Assembly (NCBI GenBank): GCA_049274895.1
Contig: JBASTM010000013.1
Coordinates: forward strand, 1-25,052
Reading direction: 5' to 3'
Origin: JACQLN01 sp049274895
GTDB lineage: Bacteria > Patescibacteriota > Minisyncoccia > JACQLN01
Length of the DNA: 25,052 bases
The notes under the pieces are model-generated. The model ran no database searches. It was given only the letters and a program-made list of their open reading frames with translations, and was not told the DNA's origin. Of the stretch, positions 1 to 7,366 are shown in pieces; the stretch's first letter is position 1, and each line of letters begins with the position of its first letter. The translations under genes were made by a program, and so were the position numbers.

Positions 1-2
1 AT

Positions 3-323
3 ACCAACAAGAGCTGGGCCGGGACCGTGAGCGGTCTCGACGCGCTCCGAAAGGATGTGGATGAGCGCGTCGGGCAGACGGCGATGGACCTGCGGTCACT
101 GCGGTCAGGCCTCGCCAGCGATCGAGCCGAGCGGGTTGCGGTGGATGCCCACCAGGACACCACCATCACCGCGCTCCGAGAGTATGTTGGTCTCTCGGAC
201 AAGCGCCTCCAGCAGGCCGCCAAGCGGCTGGAGGAGAAGAAGCGGAAGGCGGCGGAGAAGGCGGAGAAGGAACGCCAGAAGGCAGAACGCCGGAAGGCAG
301 AGGCAGAGAGGGACAAGAAGTAG
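3..323 (+). CDS. C-terminal fragment of a charged coiled-coil protein, function unknown
   Basis: The frame is open from the window edge (ACC AAC AAG AGC TGG) to TAG at 321-323, so this is probably the 3' end of a longer gene; GTG at 27 is only the first internal start-like codon. The visible ~106 residues are almost all polar. The last ~45 residues are a Lys/Ala/Glu/Arg-rich heptad-like stretch, from about RLEEKKRKAAEKAEK to the end, as in an alpha-helical coiled-coil tail. No enzymatic motif is visible. The segment is clearly richer in G+C than the following genes, with many CGC, CTC and GCG codons. It ends about 28 nt before an intrinsic terminator and is convergent with the 1388-aa gene. 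Function cannot be assigned. Confidence 0.55.
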   Translation, partial: TNKSWAGTVSGLDALRKDVDERVGQTAMDLRSLRSGLASDRAERVAVDAHQDTTITALREYVGLSDKRLQQAAKRLEEKKRKAAEKAEKERQKAERRKAEAERDKK

Positions 324-332
324 GCAGTACCC

Positions 333-348
333 CCCGACAGTTGTCGGG
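333..348. repeat. Small perfect inverted repeat between gene end and terminator
   Basis: CCCGACA and TGTCGGG form a 7-bp stem around a 2-nt centre, immediately before the terminator stem. It has no T-run of its own. Confidence 0.4.
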
Positions 349-350
349 TC

Positions 351-392
351 ACCCCGTTAGATCGCAAGGTCTAGCGGGGTTTTTATATTTTT
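351..392 (+). terminator. Intrinsic terminator of the left-edge gene
   Basis: ACCCCGTTAGA (351-361) pairs with TCTAGCGGGGT (370-380) through 11 bp including one G-U pair. TTTTTATATTTTT follows. The T-run is on the plus strand only, so it terminates the left-edge gene and not the convergent gene ending at 394. Confidence 0.85.
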
Positions 393-393
393 G

Positions 394-3300
394 CTACCGC
401 GAGTATCCCAGGATTCTTTTTACGGTTTTTAAGTCCAAAAGATCGGTATGGCGGAAAATATATTTTCTGGTTTTTAATGGATCGCCGTCGGGATGGGTTA
501 TTCTCCATTTGCCGTTTTCTTGTATTTGAGCATAAAGGATATTGCCGTTGCTGGCTTCCACGGGAAAGACAGTAGTTGTAAGTCTGTGGGCTTCCTCTCC
601 GCCGGCCTTAAAGATGTCGTCCAAACTGCCATCCACCATCTTATGGGTGTAAAGTTTCAAATTATCGTTAAACTTGTCCAGGGTGTTGACCAATCTTCCG
701 GGGTTGTTAATACTTCTCCAGTCTCCGCCGGCGAACACCCGGACAAAGGCCGTCAGTTTTTCTTCATTAAAATCAGGCGGTTGCAACTGCCGGTATTCTT
801 CGGGTTTGTTCCTAAATTCGTCTAGGATGTAATTGTAAACAAACTCATCCTTGGCTTCCGGCGGCAGGGCTTCGTAGGCCCGGGCCATTTTTTTAGCCTC
901 GGTTCCAATTTCAGGTGTTGGAGCCGGCTTTCCGATTTCGGTCTCGGGAGCCGCGGCTCCGGTTTCAGCTTTGATGTCGGAAGTCGGAGCCAGCTCGGTT
1001 TGCGGCAAGTCTTTCGACTCCGCTTGGGACAGGAAACCGGGTTCCCGGCCGGACAGATTTTCAAATTTTAAGTGCGGCCGGCCGTCGGTGCCAATCTCCA
1101 TACTGACCTTGTCGCCGGCGTGCACGAGGTCGGTGACTTTGCCGCCGCGGGTTTGGTCGGCCAGTTCCCGGACGGCGTTGGCGGTTTGGGTTTCGGCCCA
1201 CTTGGCAATATCGCCTTTAGCTTCGGTGTAACCCAGCTCGCGGGCATTTTTTGTAAAAATCTCGCGGGTGGAACGCCAAATTGAATCGCCGCCGGCGTCT
1301 ATGGTGTTTTCAAACCGGCCCGGTTTTATTTCGGGCGCGCCGGGTGTGGTTTCGGCTCCGACGTCAGCCGGCCCCGACGTAACGTCGGGGGAGCTCGGAG
1401 CTCCGATCTCGCCTTCGGTGGGCGTCGGAGGTGGCGGCTCTTGTTCCGCGGCGGTTAGCGGCGGGCTGGCCTCGGCGGTGTCGGGCGCAGCTGGTATAGC
1501 CGGAGGTTTGGCCTCGGCACCACTCAGCAGATCTTCTATGGTTTTGCCGGTGCCGCTTATTTTCAAGCTGCCGTAAACGTCCGTAACTTCCTCAAACTTT
1601 TTTTGATCGTCACCCATTGCCAAGTCTACGATTTTTTTGGCTTCGTCTTGGGACAGGCCGTCTTTGGAATCAATACCCAAAGCGGCGTCGTAAAGATCAA
1701 CCAGTTTCCCATTGCGCTCGCCGACAATTTCGGCCACGCTTTTTCCAGTGTCGCTTATTTTCAAGGCGCCAAACATTTCGGTGGCGGCTTGGGCCGTGTC
1801 GGCTTTGCCTTCGTGCTGGCCCAAAACACCGGCGAGGTCGGACCACATTTTATGCATGGAAAACGGAAGTTCAGCCAACGATTCCCAAGTCATGGCCGTC
1901 CTTGCGCCTTTGGCCAACCCCTCGCTTATTTTCGCGCCCATAGCCAGAGCGTCAATCTGGCCATAATCGCCGACCAGGCGGTTAAAATCGTTGAGCTTAC
2001 TCTCGTATTTTTTTAGAATTTTTTGCTTTTCGGCCTCGGTTTCGGCTTGGTCCAATTTTTTCTGGACGCGTTCCAACGAGAAATTTATCCAGCGTGCAGT
2101 GAGGTCTCCTGCTATATTCGCGGCGGCGGATGTTTTTTCCGAAGGGGACCATTCAGCCAGACGTTCCAAAATATCGCGCGGCAGGCCTTCCATAAAGGCC
2201 CGGTTGAGTTCCGCCGAAGTGACCTCGCTGCCTGCGGCACCTCGGTTTTGCTCGGGACCTGCGGTTTTCATTTGGGCCGCTTTGTAGATTCTCCAGGCCT
2301 CGTTCTTGGCGCGGCTTAAATCGTCCACCCGAGTTTTTTCAATTACTGCTTCGTTTTTGAAACGGGCTTCTTTGGCGGCTTCGGCTCCGCGCGCGAAACC
2401 CATCGCTCCCAGCATTACAAGCCTCAACGGCGCGGCTACGGAAGCGGCTACGGAATAGCCAGTCATATCAAGAGCCAATCTGCCGTAGCGCAATATGTTG
2501 CCGCCCAAGTAATTTAGATTTGAAAGATGTTCTCTACCGCCTTGTTTTACGGCGTCGTATTTTTCTTGGGCTTTGGCCTGGTCGCGCCGGGAGTTTTCGG
2601 CTAAAGAACCGACAAACCGCCCCAAGGTTCCTTTAGCATCAAATTTACTCGCCGCCTTTTCCAAAATACTGGCAAAGAATTTGTTTTTATTTTCTTCAAC
2701 AAAGAAACCAAGATTATTAAAACCCAAACCAAGCTTTTCCTTGGCGGCCTCGGGCAGATCCTCAACTTTTTCGGCTTTAGCCACAGTAAAAATGGTTTCC
2801 AGTTCCTCCGCGGTCAATTCGGACGGTGGCAGCGGCTCTAATGCTTCTGGGCGGGCGGCGGGCGGATTTTCGGGGGATTGATAAAACTTTCTAACAGTTT
2901 CACTATCAACCACGGTACTGCCGGGTTCGTTTTTGGACATTGTCCGGCTGGCGTTTTCCAGCGCGTCCCATGATTTTTTTAACCAGCGATATTGATCTTT
3001 CGCGTCCGCGGCCGGTTTTTCTTCCGCCAGTCTTTTAAGCTGAAAAAGCGTTTGCGCAAGTTGGTCTCGGTTGGCTTCGGATACGTCCGGATTTTTTAGT
3101 AAAAATTCCGAGATTTGCTCTTGGCTGTCTTTAAGTTGATCTTTCACTATTTCCGTTTCATTTTTTTCCGGTTCTGTTTCGTCTTTTTCTAATTTTGGTC
3201 CGGCCACGATTTTGTCTTCAACTTTTGGCGCTATTTCGGGTATTGGGGTTTTACTTTCAAACTCCAATTTTTCTGCTATCCGCTTTCTAATATCTTCCGC

Positions 3301-4560
3301 GCTGGCTTGATCGCCAAAAGCCATACCCAGTTTTTGCGCTTGAGCGCGCAGGGCCGCGATATCGTCTTCAGGCACCTCGATTCCCCTCGACTCCGCTTGG
3401 GATAAATCACTCGGGACCGCCCCGGGCAGGGCGGCCTCGATCGGCTCGGGGCGGGCGAGTTCGGGTTTAGCTTCCACCATCTTTTTTCTTTCTTCCGCTT
3501 CCAGCGCGTTTATTTCTTGGGTGACCTTCTGGCGGAGTTCCTCGTAGGTTGGCTTATCTAGTTTTCCGGCGATTTCCTTAAACTTATCGCGGGCGGCTTT
3601 TTCGGCGGCGCTGACGCTGAAGTTCGCCAGTTCTTGCCTAAAAACATCCAAAGTAGTTTGGACAATAGCATCCTTTTCTTCCTCGGAAATTTCACTGCCC
3701 GTTTCCCGCCGCGTCAAACGCGGCGGCTGGGCTTCGGCTACTTCTTTTGGTTCGGCTGCCGCAGTCTCGGCCGGGGTAGGAGCTGATTTTGTTTCCACGC
3801 CTATCTCTTTTGCGAGTTCCGCTTTGGCCTTTTCTATTTCCGCCAAAGCGTCGCCGACTATTTCCTCGTACTGCCCTTTATATTTTTCAAAATTATCCGC
3901 TGTCATCAAAACCGGCCTTTCCGGTCCGGACAAAAATCCGTTTATGCTGGGCAGGTAGTCTCTGGGTATGACATTGGAAGCTACTTGTTTAGATTTTAAA
4001 ATTTTATAGTTTAAGACATCTAAACTTTTTGATCCCGTGTCTCTCAGTAAAGTTTCCAGTTCCGCTTGGCCTATCAGAGTTTCCAGTTCCGACAGCGCTG
4101 ACTGGACTCTTGATTTCGCGCTTTCTTCGGCTTCTCTTACGAGTTCGCCGAGTCGCCTTATATCTTCCGCGATTTCTTCATAGCTTTTTGCAGTTTCTGT
4201 TTCCAGTCGGATTGGTTTGAGGGGAACTTCCTCAGGCAGTTGATCGGCCGCGACCTCTTGGTTGGCTCTCGTCAGTTCGTCCGCTGGAATTCTTTCCGTA
4301 AATAATTCCATCACGTGCTCCACGCCGACTCCGGCTTCTTTGGCGGCCGAGTCCATAAACTCGTCGGCTTTGTCTATGGCCTGGTGGACCGGGCCGGTTT
4401 TTTTGGTTTCTTCGTATACTTTTAAGGCGCCCGCAATGATCGCGTCTATTTTTTCCTGGTTAACACCGGCCTGTTCGCGCATCGCGTTTTCCACGTCGGC
4501 GGGAACGGCTTCGCCCAGCGTTCCTTTGTTTGGTTGTTCCTCGCGCTCTTTCTCGGGCAT
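394..4560 (-). CDS. Very large charged, coiled-coil-rich protein, function unknown
   Basis: 1388 residues, starting at the ATG complementary to 4558-4560. Most of it is Glu/Lys/Ala-rich helix with Pro/Glu/Ala-rich disordered linkers (around residues 255-300, 1010-1070 and 1165-1200). Residues ~680-725 (NYLGGNILRYGRLALDMTGY and on) are unusually hydrophobic and could be membrane-associated or a buried helical pair. A ~17-residue motif occurs twice: FGALKISDTGKSVAEIV and YGSLKISGTGKTIEDLL, separated by an acidic helical segment. Residues ~1080-1155 (GGDSIWRSTREIF ... LVHAGDKV) faintly resemble the LysM-like modules at the end of some cell-wall proteins. No signal peptide, no clear catalytic motif. 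Two copies of a CAAGCGGAGTCGA-type sequence (repeat C-like) encode LSQAES in two linkers. It appears monocistronic, with its own promoter. The reading frame is secure; the function is unknown. Confidence 0.8.
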   Translation of the reverse strand: MPEKEREEQPNKGTLGEAVPADVENAMREQAGVNQEKIDAIIAGALKVYEETKKTGPVHQAIDKADEFMDSAAKEAGVGVEHVMELFTERIPADELTRANQEVAADQLPEEVPLKPIRLETETAKSYEEIAEDIRRLGELVREAEESAKSRVQSALSELETLIGQAELETLLRDTGSKSLDVLNYKILKSKQVASNVIPRDYLPSINGFLSGPERPVLMTADNFEKYKGQYEEIVGDALAEIEKAKAELAKEIGVETKSAPTPAETAAAEPKEVAEAQPPRLTRRETGSEISEEEKDAIVQTTLDVFRQELANFSVSAAEKAARDKFKEIAGKLDKPTYEELRQKVTQEINALEAEERKKMVEAKPELARPEPIEAALPGAVPSDLSQAESRGIEVPEDDIAALRAQAQKLGMAFGDQASAEDIRKRIAEKLEFESKTPIPEIAPKVEDKIVAGPKLEKDETEPEKNETEIVKDQLKDSQEQISEFLLKNPDVSEANRDQLAQTLFQLKRLAEEKPAADAKDQYRWLKKSWDALENASRTMSKNEPGSTVVDSETVRKFYQSPENPPAARPEALEPLPPSELTAEELETIFTVAKAEKVEDLPEAAKEKLGLGFNNLGFFVEENKNKFFASILEKAASKFDAKGTLGRFVGSLAENSRRDQAKAQEKYDAVKQGGREHLSNLNYLGGNILRYGRLALDMTGYSVAASVAAPLRLVMLGAMGFARGAEAAKEARFKNEAVIEKTRVDDLSRAKNEAWRIYKAAQMKTAGPEQNRGAAGSEVTSAELNRAFMEGLPRDILERLAEWSPSEKTSAAANIAGDLTARWINFSLERVQKKLDQAETEAEKQKILKKYESKLNDFNRLVGDYGQIDALAMGAKISEGLAKGARTAMTWESLAELPFSMHKMWSDLAGVLGQHEGKADTAQAATEMFGALKISDTGKSVAEIVGERNGKLVDLYDAALGIDSKDGLSQDEAKKIVDLAMGDDQKKFEEVTDVYGSLKISGTGKTIEDLLSGAEAKPPAIPAAPDTAEASPPLTAAEQEPPPPTPTEGEIGAPSSPDVTSGPADVGAETTPGAPEIKPGRFENTIDAGGDSIWRSTREIFTKNARELGYTEAKGDIAKWAETQTANAVRELADQTRGGKVTDLVHAGDKVSMEIGTDGRPHLKFENLSGREPGFLSQAESKDLPQTELAPTSDIKAETGAAAPETEIGKPAPTPEIGTEAKKMARAYEALPPEAKDEFVYNYILDEFRNKPEEYRQLQPPDFNEEKLTAFVRVFAGGDWRSINNPGRLVNTLDKFNDNLKLYTHKMVDGSLDDIFKAGGEEAHRLTTTVFPVEASNGNILYAQIQENGKWRITHPDGDPLKTRKYIFRHTDLLDLKTVKRILGYSR

Positions 4561-4592
4561 ATTTTTTTAGTCGCTAGTTTTTAATTACTTTT

Positions 4593-4621
4593 ATTGTATC
4601 ACCGGCCGAATATAATACCAA
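4593..4621 (-). promoter_or_regulatory. Likely promoter of the 1388-aa gene
   Basis: On the minus strand TTGGTA (complement of 4616-4621) is followed by a 17-bp spacer and TACAAT (complement of 4593-4598). This would start transcription about 25 nt before the ATG at 4560. No Shine-Dalgarno sequence is visible in the A-rich leader. Confidence 0.5.
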
Positions 4622-4646
4622 TATGTTTTTTGCATTTCCGCAATCG

Positions 4647-4678
4647 TATACCGAGCTTGCTGCAGCAAGCTCGGTATA
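4647..4678. repeat. Perfect 32-bp palindrome
   Basis: TATACCGAGCTTGCTG and its exact reverse complement meet with no loop at 4662/4663. It lies 5 bp from the left 31-bp end repeat of the transposase element (8 bp from its hairpin) but has a different sequence. It could be a REP-like unit of another family or a cruciform site. There is no adjacent T-run, so it is a poor terminator. Confidence 0.75.
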
Positions 4679-4683
4679 TCCTA

Positions 4684-4714
4684 ATTCCCATCCAAGGCTT
4701 AGCCTTGGATGGGA
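4684..4714. repeat. Left hairpin repeat of the RAYT element
   Basis: Stem CCCATCCAAGGC / GCCTTGGATGGG around loop TTA at 4687-4713. Identical to 5403-5433. It encodes the last residues (PIQG) and the stop of the transposase. Confidence 0.85.
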
Positions 4715-5385
4715 AAATTGTTTGGCAAACCATTTTTTAACCACTCCCAGAGGAAATTTGAATATTCATCAGGGTCATTTGTGAAGACGAAATTCTTAAA
4801 TGTGGCCGATGTTATCTTAAAGCGGTTTCCTAAGTCTAGATAGTCAGATAAGCTTGACCATTTGTATTTTAGCAGAAATTGTTTACTGGATTCTAAATTT
4901 CTTACCCCGTATTTTCCCCATTCTTTGTCATGTGCGCTCACAGGGTTTATGTGAATGTATCTAGTCAGATGTTGAAAATATTCGTTGTTATCGATTAATT
5001 TTGCCCTGAAAGTCCCCTGAAACACATGGCCGCTTCCTTCATATTTGCGGTTCAGGTACATTGTGTAACCTGTCCCAAGCCGGTGCATAAATTTACTTAT
5101 CCCTTTTTCTGTTTTTTGACTAAGTATAAAATGGTAATGATTGGGCATAAGACACCATGCTAATATATCAACCATTTCATTTCTTGGCTGTTTAGCATCC
5201 AAGGCTAAGCCTTGATAACGTTGTGGGTGATAGAAATCCTCGGGAGTAAAATTAGAATCATTAAAAAAATAAACTCCGTGTAAAAATCTCAAATAGTCAT
5301 CTTCATTGTAAAATATAGGGGATTTATTTACTCCGCGGTTATAGATGTGATAGTGTCCTGTATTTTCAAATCTTACCCTACGCAT
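4699..5385 (-). CDS. REP-associated tyrosine (Y1/HUH) transposase
   Basis: 228 residues, normal for the family. Y1 transposases of the IS200/RAYT type nick and rejoin single-stranded DNA at hairpins through a 5'-phosphotyrosine. The N-terminus GHYHIYNRGVNKSPIF and the HUH motif MPNHYHFIL (H83, H85) are visible. The catalytic-tyrosine helix is FMHRLGTGYTMYLNRKY, with Y107 the likely nucleophile. GHVFQGTFRAKLI and YIHINPVSA are typical of the RAYT subgroup rather than IS200 TnpA. All key residues are present, so it may be active. Residues ~55-64 (RYQGLALDAK) are encoded by a third, inverted copy of the element's own hairpin at 5196-5215. The start ATG lies about 18 nt inside the right end repeat. 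Confidence 0.88.
   Translation of the reverse strand: MRRVRFENTGHYHIYNRGVNKSPIFYNEDDYLRFLHGVYFFNDSNFTPEDFYHPQRYQGLALDAKQPRNEMVDILAWCLMPNHYHFILSQKTEKGISKFMHRLGTGYTMYLNRKYEGSGHVFQGTFRAKLIDNNEYFQHLTRYIHINPVSAHDKEWGKYGVRNLESSKQFLLKYKWSSLSDYLDLGNRFKITSATFKNFVFTNDPDEYSNFLWEWLKNGLPNNFPIQG
5196..5215. repeat. Internal inverted copy of the RAYT hairpin inside the transposase gene
   Basis: The plus strand reads CATCCAAGGCTAAGCCTTGA. Its complement carries CAAGGCTTAGCCTTGGATG, the core of the end hairpins, so it is inverted relative to them. It lies in frame in the loop before the HUH strand. Confidence 0.75.
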
Positions 5386-5402
5386 TTGTGTGTGTTTATA
5401 AG

Positions 5403-5433
5403 ATTCCCATCCAAGGCTTAGCCTTGGATGGGA
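5403..5433. repeat. Right hairpin repeat of the RAYT element
   Basis: Identical 31-bp copy of 4684-4714, located just upstream of the transposase start and just beyond the stop of the convergently arranged protease gene region. Confidence 0.85.
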
Positions 5434-5438
5434 TGGGA

Positions 5439-6473
5439 TTATTGGGGTTGGGAGAGGAATTCTGTGAGAGAAAGACCGGTCTCGGCTTTAACCACTCGTT
5501 CTACGGAAAAGGGTGTTAACGAAAACAGTTTGCGTTTGTTGATTTCGGCGTCTTTGGAAACGGCGAAAATCAGACCGGCGAAATTGTTGGTGTAAACATC
5601 CACCAGAATGCCGCCCGAAGAGCCCACCTGCGACGAGAGGCCGGTACTCGACAGGATCAAATCGCGGTCAAAATCGTTAACGATAGTTTCGGCAAAAAAC
5701 ATATTCAAAGATTTTAGAATCGTCTCGTAGCCCAAGAGTTCCGAAGGATAGCTGAAGGTGGATAGAGGTTGGTTCACCTCGGGGTAGTAGGTGGGGTCTA
5801 TGGAATAATAGGGCATAGCTTCAGGCAGGGGGTCGCCGTTAGCCAAGCGAGTCATTTTCCAAATAGAAACGTCGTTGTCGGCTTGTTCCTGGCGGGTTAG
5901 GGCATTGGTGTAGGCCTTAGGGAACATTACAATTTTAGCATAAGCCAGATTGCGGGCGGGCGAGCCCTGGCGGATAGCGCATTCAAAATTGTCGTCAAAA
6001 CCTTCGGCCACGTGAGCATTGGTTAAAATGTGTCCGCGGGGGCTTATAATTATGCCGGAAGCGGCTCTGACTTGGTTGCCTTGCTGGCAGAAAAAATTGA
6101 CCACTCTGGAGGCGGCTTTATCGTAGAGCTCCTGTTGGGTCAGCCGCGCCGGCGGCTCCTCGACTGCGCTCGGGGCAAGCGGGGTGGACTGCGGCTTAAT
6201 ATTTTTTAACGTTTCTCCGGCTTGATTGATTTGGTTTTGTATTTGGTTGAGCGTGTTAGGATCTATTTCCAATTTGGGCTGGATTAAAGGGGGTGAAATG
6301 GGCGAAATGGGAGAAATGGGAACAGGGGCGGGGGTTTCGGTCGGGGGGGCGGAAATGGGGGTAAAGGGAGAAAGGGGAGGAATGGGAGTAGAGGGTTCGG
6401 CGGGAGTTTCCTGGCGGTAAACAAAAAAGACAAAAGCGGCGAGGATGGCCAATAAATAAACAAAAAAACGCAT
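5439..6473 (-). CDS. Membrane-anchored trypsin-like (HtrA/S1C-like) serine protease
   Basis: 344 residues. An N-terminal hydrophobic anchor (residues ~3-19, FFVYLLAILAAFVFFVY) is followed by a Pro/Ser/Thr-rich linker (~22-110) and a chymotrypsin-fold domain. The catalytic triad is readable: His154 in LTNAHV, Asp201 in ADNDVSIW, and Ser286 in the GSSGG oxyanion motif. SGIIISPRGHILTNAHV is typical of HtrA-like proteases. There is no PDZ domain: the chain ends soon after the Ser region. It probably acts outside the membrane, tethered by the anchor, in quality control or surface-protein processing; the substrate is unknown. The linker PISPISPISPP is encoded by repeat B, and LAPSAVEEPPA by repeat C. 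The start ATG lies only 6 nt downstream of a good -10 box, suggesting a leaderless transcript. Confidence 0.88.
   Translation of the reverse strand: MRFFVYLLAILAAFVFFVYRQETPAEPSTPIPPLSPFTPISAPPTETPAPVPISPISPISPPLIQPKLEIDPNTLNQIQNQINQAGETLKNIKPQSTPLAPSAVEEPPARLTQQELYDKAASRVVNFFCQQGNQVRAASGIIISPRGHILTNAHVAEGFDDNFECAIRQGSPARNLAYAKIVMFPKAYTNALTRQEQADNDVSIWKMTRLANGDPLPEAMPYYSIDPTYYPEVNQPLSTFSYPSELLGYETILKSLNMFFAETIVNDFDRDLILSSTGLSSQVGSSGGILVDVYTNNFAGLIFAVSKDAEINKRKLFSLTPFSVERVVKAETGLSLTEFLSQPQ
6159..6179. repeat. Dispersed repeat C, protease copy
   Basis: CTCGACTrCGCTCGGGGCAA plus G matches 16365-16385 (inverted) at 20 of 21 positions. Here it encodes part of the protease linker. Confidence 0.7.
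6286..6405. repeat. Dispersed repeat B tracts in the protease linker
   Basis: Degenerate tandem units of the form GGGTGAAAT / GGGAGAAAT fill about 6291-6330 and 6355-6395. They encode PISPISP-type residues on the minus strand. Related tracts occur in rpoC, before rplJ, and in the 17491 and 20846 genes. Confidence 0.7.
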
Positions 6474-6479
6474 AACTCA

Positions 6480-6507
6480 ATCATATCTTATCGGCGCTAT
6501 CCGTCAA
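6480..6507 (-). promoter_or_regulatory. Promoter of the protease, probably leaderless
   Basis: The minus strand reads TTGACG (complement of 6502-6507), a 16-bp spacer, then TATGAT (complement of 6480-6485). Only TGAGTT separates the -10 from the ATG, so transcription would begin at or next to the start codon. Confidence 0.6.
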
Positions 6508-6516
6508 AGATTGTTT

Positions 6517-6545
6517 TTAACACAAAATAAAGTTACTGTTATAAA
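6517..6545 (+). promoter_or_regulatory. Possible promoter of the nuclease gene
   Basis: TTAACA, 17-bp spacer, TATAAA lies 3 nt before the ATG at 6549. The region is AT-rich, so chance occurrence is possible. No ribosome binding site is seen. Confidence 0.35.
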
Positions 6546-6548
6546 AAT

Positions 6549-7304
6549 ATGTCCCAATATTATAATCCCCAGCGGACCAGGAATCTTTTTGACCCCACCG
6601 CTAAGGTGCCATTTCGGTTGAGCCGTTCCAAAATAGATTTGTTCCTTAACTGTCCGCGCTGTTTTTATTTGGATCGCCGAAAAGGCGTGGCCCAGCCGCC
6701 GGGCTATCCTTTTACGTTAAACAGCGCCGTGGATAAACTCCTCAAAAAAGAGTTTGATGCTCATCGGGTTCAAGGTACCGCCCATCCTTTAATGAAAACT
6801 TACAACATAGACGCCGTGCCTTTGAATCACCCCCGAATGGACGAATGGCGCGATGCTTTGGGCGGCGGCGTGCAGTATTTTCATCCGGCCACCAACTTTT
6901 TGGTTACCGGAGGCGTGGACGATATTTGGGTTAATCCGAAAGGCGAATTTATGGTGGTGGATTACAAAGCTACCGCCAAAAACGGCGAAGTTGATCTGGC
7001 AGCCGCTTGGCAAATCGGCTACAAGCGGCAGGTGGAAATTTATCAGTGGCTGCTAAGACACAATGATTTTAGAGTCAGCCATACGGCCTATTTTGTTTAC
7101 GCCAATGGACAGACCGATCGGGAGGCCTTTGACGGCCGCTTGGAATTTGATGTGGTGGTGCTGGCTTATCAAGGCAACGATAGCTGGGTGGAAGAGGCGC
7201 TCGCGGATATGCAGAGGTGTTTATTATCCGAAGCTCTGCCGCCCTACAGCCCGGATTGCGATTATTGTCGTTACCGCGAAGCCGCCGCCAATGTCGAAAG
7301 GTAG
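6549..7304 (+). CDS. PD-(D/E)XK nuclease, RecB C-terminal/Cas4-like, with probable Fe-S cysteines
   Basis: 251 residues. The nuclease core is visible: GGVDDIW (D124/D125), VVDYKAT (D138-x-K140), and the QxxxY motif Q161-VEI-Y165. Paired cysteines flank the domain, CPRC (C35, C38) near the N-terminus and CDYC (C237, C240) near the end. This spacing resembles the four-Cys iron-sulfur clasp of Cas4, AddB and related nucleases, although the N-terminal pair is CxxC rather than a single Cys. The family trims or cuts DNA in repair, recombination or CRISPR adaptation. No cas genes or CRISPR array are in this window, so a repair role is more likely. The stop TAG lies inside the stem of a repeat A hairpin, and rodA follows 62 nt later on the same strand. 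Confidence 0.82.
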   Translation: MSQYYNPQRTRNLFDPTAKVPFRLSRSKIDLFLNCPRCFYLDRRKGVAQPPGYPFTLNSAVDKLLKKEFDAHRVQGTAHPLMKTYNIDAVPLNHPRMDEWRDALGGGVQYFHPATNFLVTGGVDDIWVNPKGEFMVVDYKATAKNGEVDLAAAWQIGYKRQVEIYQWLLRHNDFRVSHTAYFVYANGQTDREAFDGRLEFDVVVLAYQGNDSWVEEALADMQRCLLSEALPPYSPDCDYCRYREAAANVER

Positions 7305-7366
7305 GTCCTATATGACCTATAGGACCTACCCTACTTCGCTAAAGCTACGCAGGGCAAGTAGGACCT
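7301..7366. repeat. Composite repeat A plus D between nuclease and rodA
   Basis: GTAGGTCCTATA (7301-7312) pairs perfectly with TATAGGACCTAC (7318-7329) around TGACC. A repeat D unit (7330-7360, CTTCGCT...AGCTACG...AGGGCAAGTAGG) follows and leads into AGGACCT directly before the rodA ATG. The hairpin contains the nuclease stop codon and could act as a weak terminator or mRNA stabiliser. AGGA next to rodA may serve as its ribosome binding site. Confidence 0.75.

Larger units (their letters stand above)
4684..5433 (-). mobile_element. RAYT-type (REP-associated) Y1 transposase element with paired hairpins
   Basis: A 31-bp sequence is repeated identically at 4684-4714 and 5403-5433. Its core is a hairpin: CCCATCCAAGGC, loop TTA, then GCCTTGGATGGG. 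The two copies bracket a single Y1 transposase gene. No terminal inverted repeats or target duplications are seen. This matches IS200/IS605-like and RAYT elements, which use subterminal hairpins as single-stranded DNA recognition sites. The transposase stop codon falls inside the left hairpin. Confidence 0.75.

Noticed and set aside
493..2881. Plus-strand frames opposite the 1388-aa gene
   Set aside because: They lack ribosome binding sites and recognisable domains; they are explained by the codon bias of the long minus-strand gene.
6549..7304. Annotation as Cas4
   Set aside because: No CRISPR array or other cas gene is present, and the cysteine arrangement is not exactly that of Cas4; only the broader nuclease superfamily is supported.
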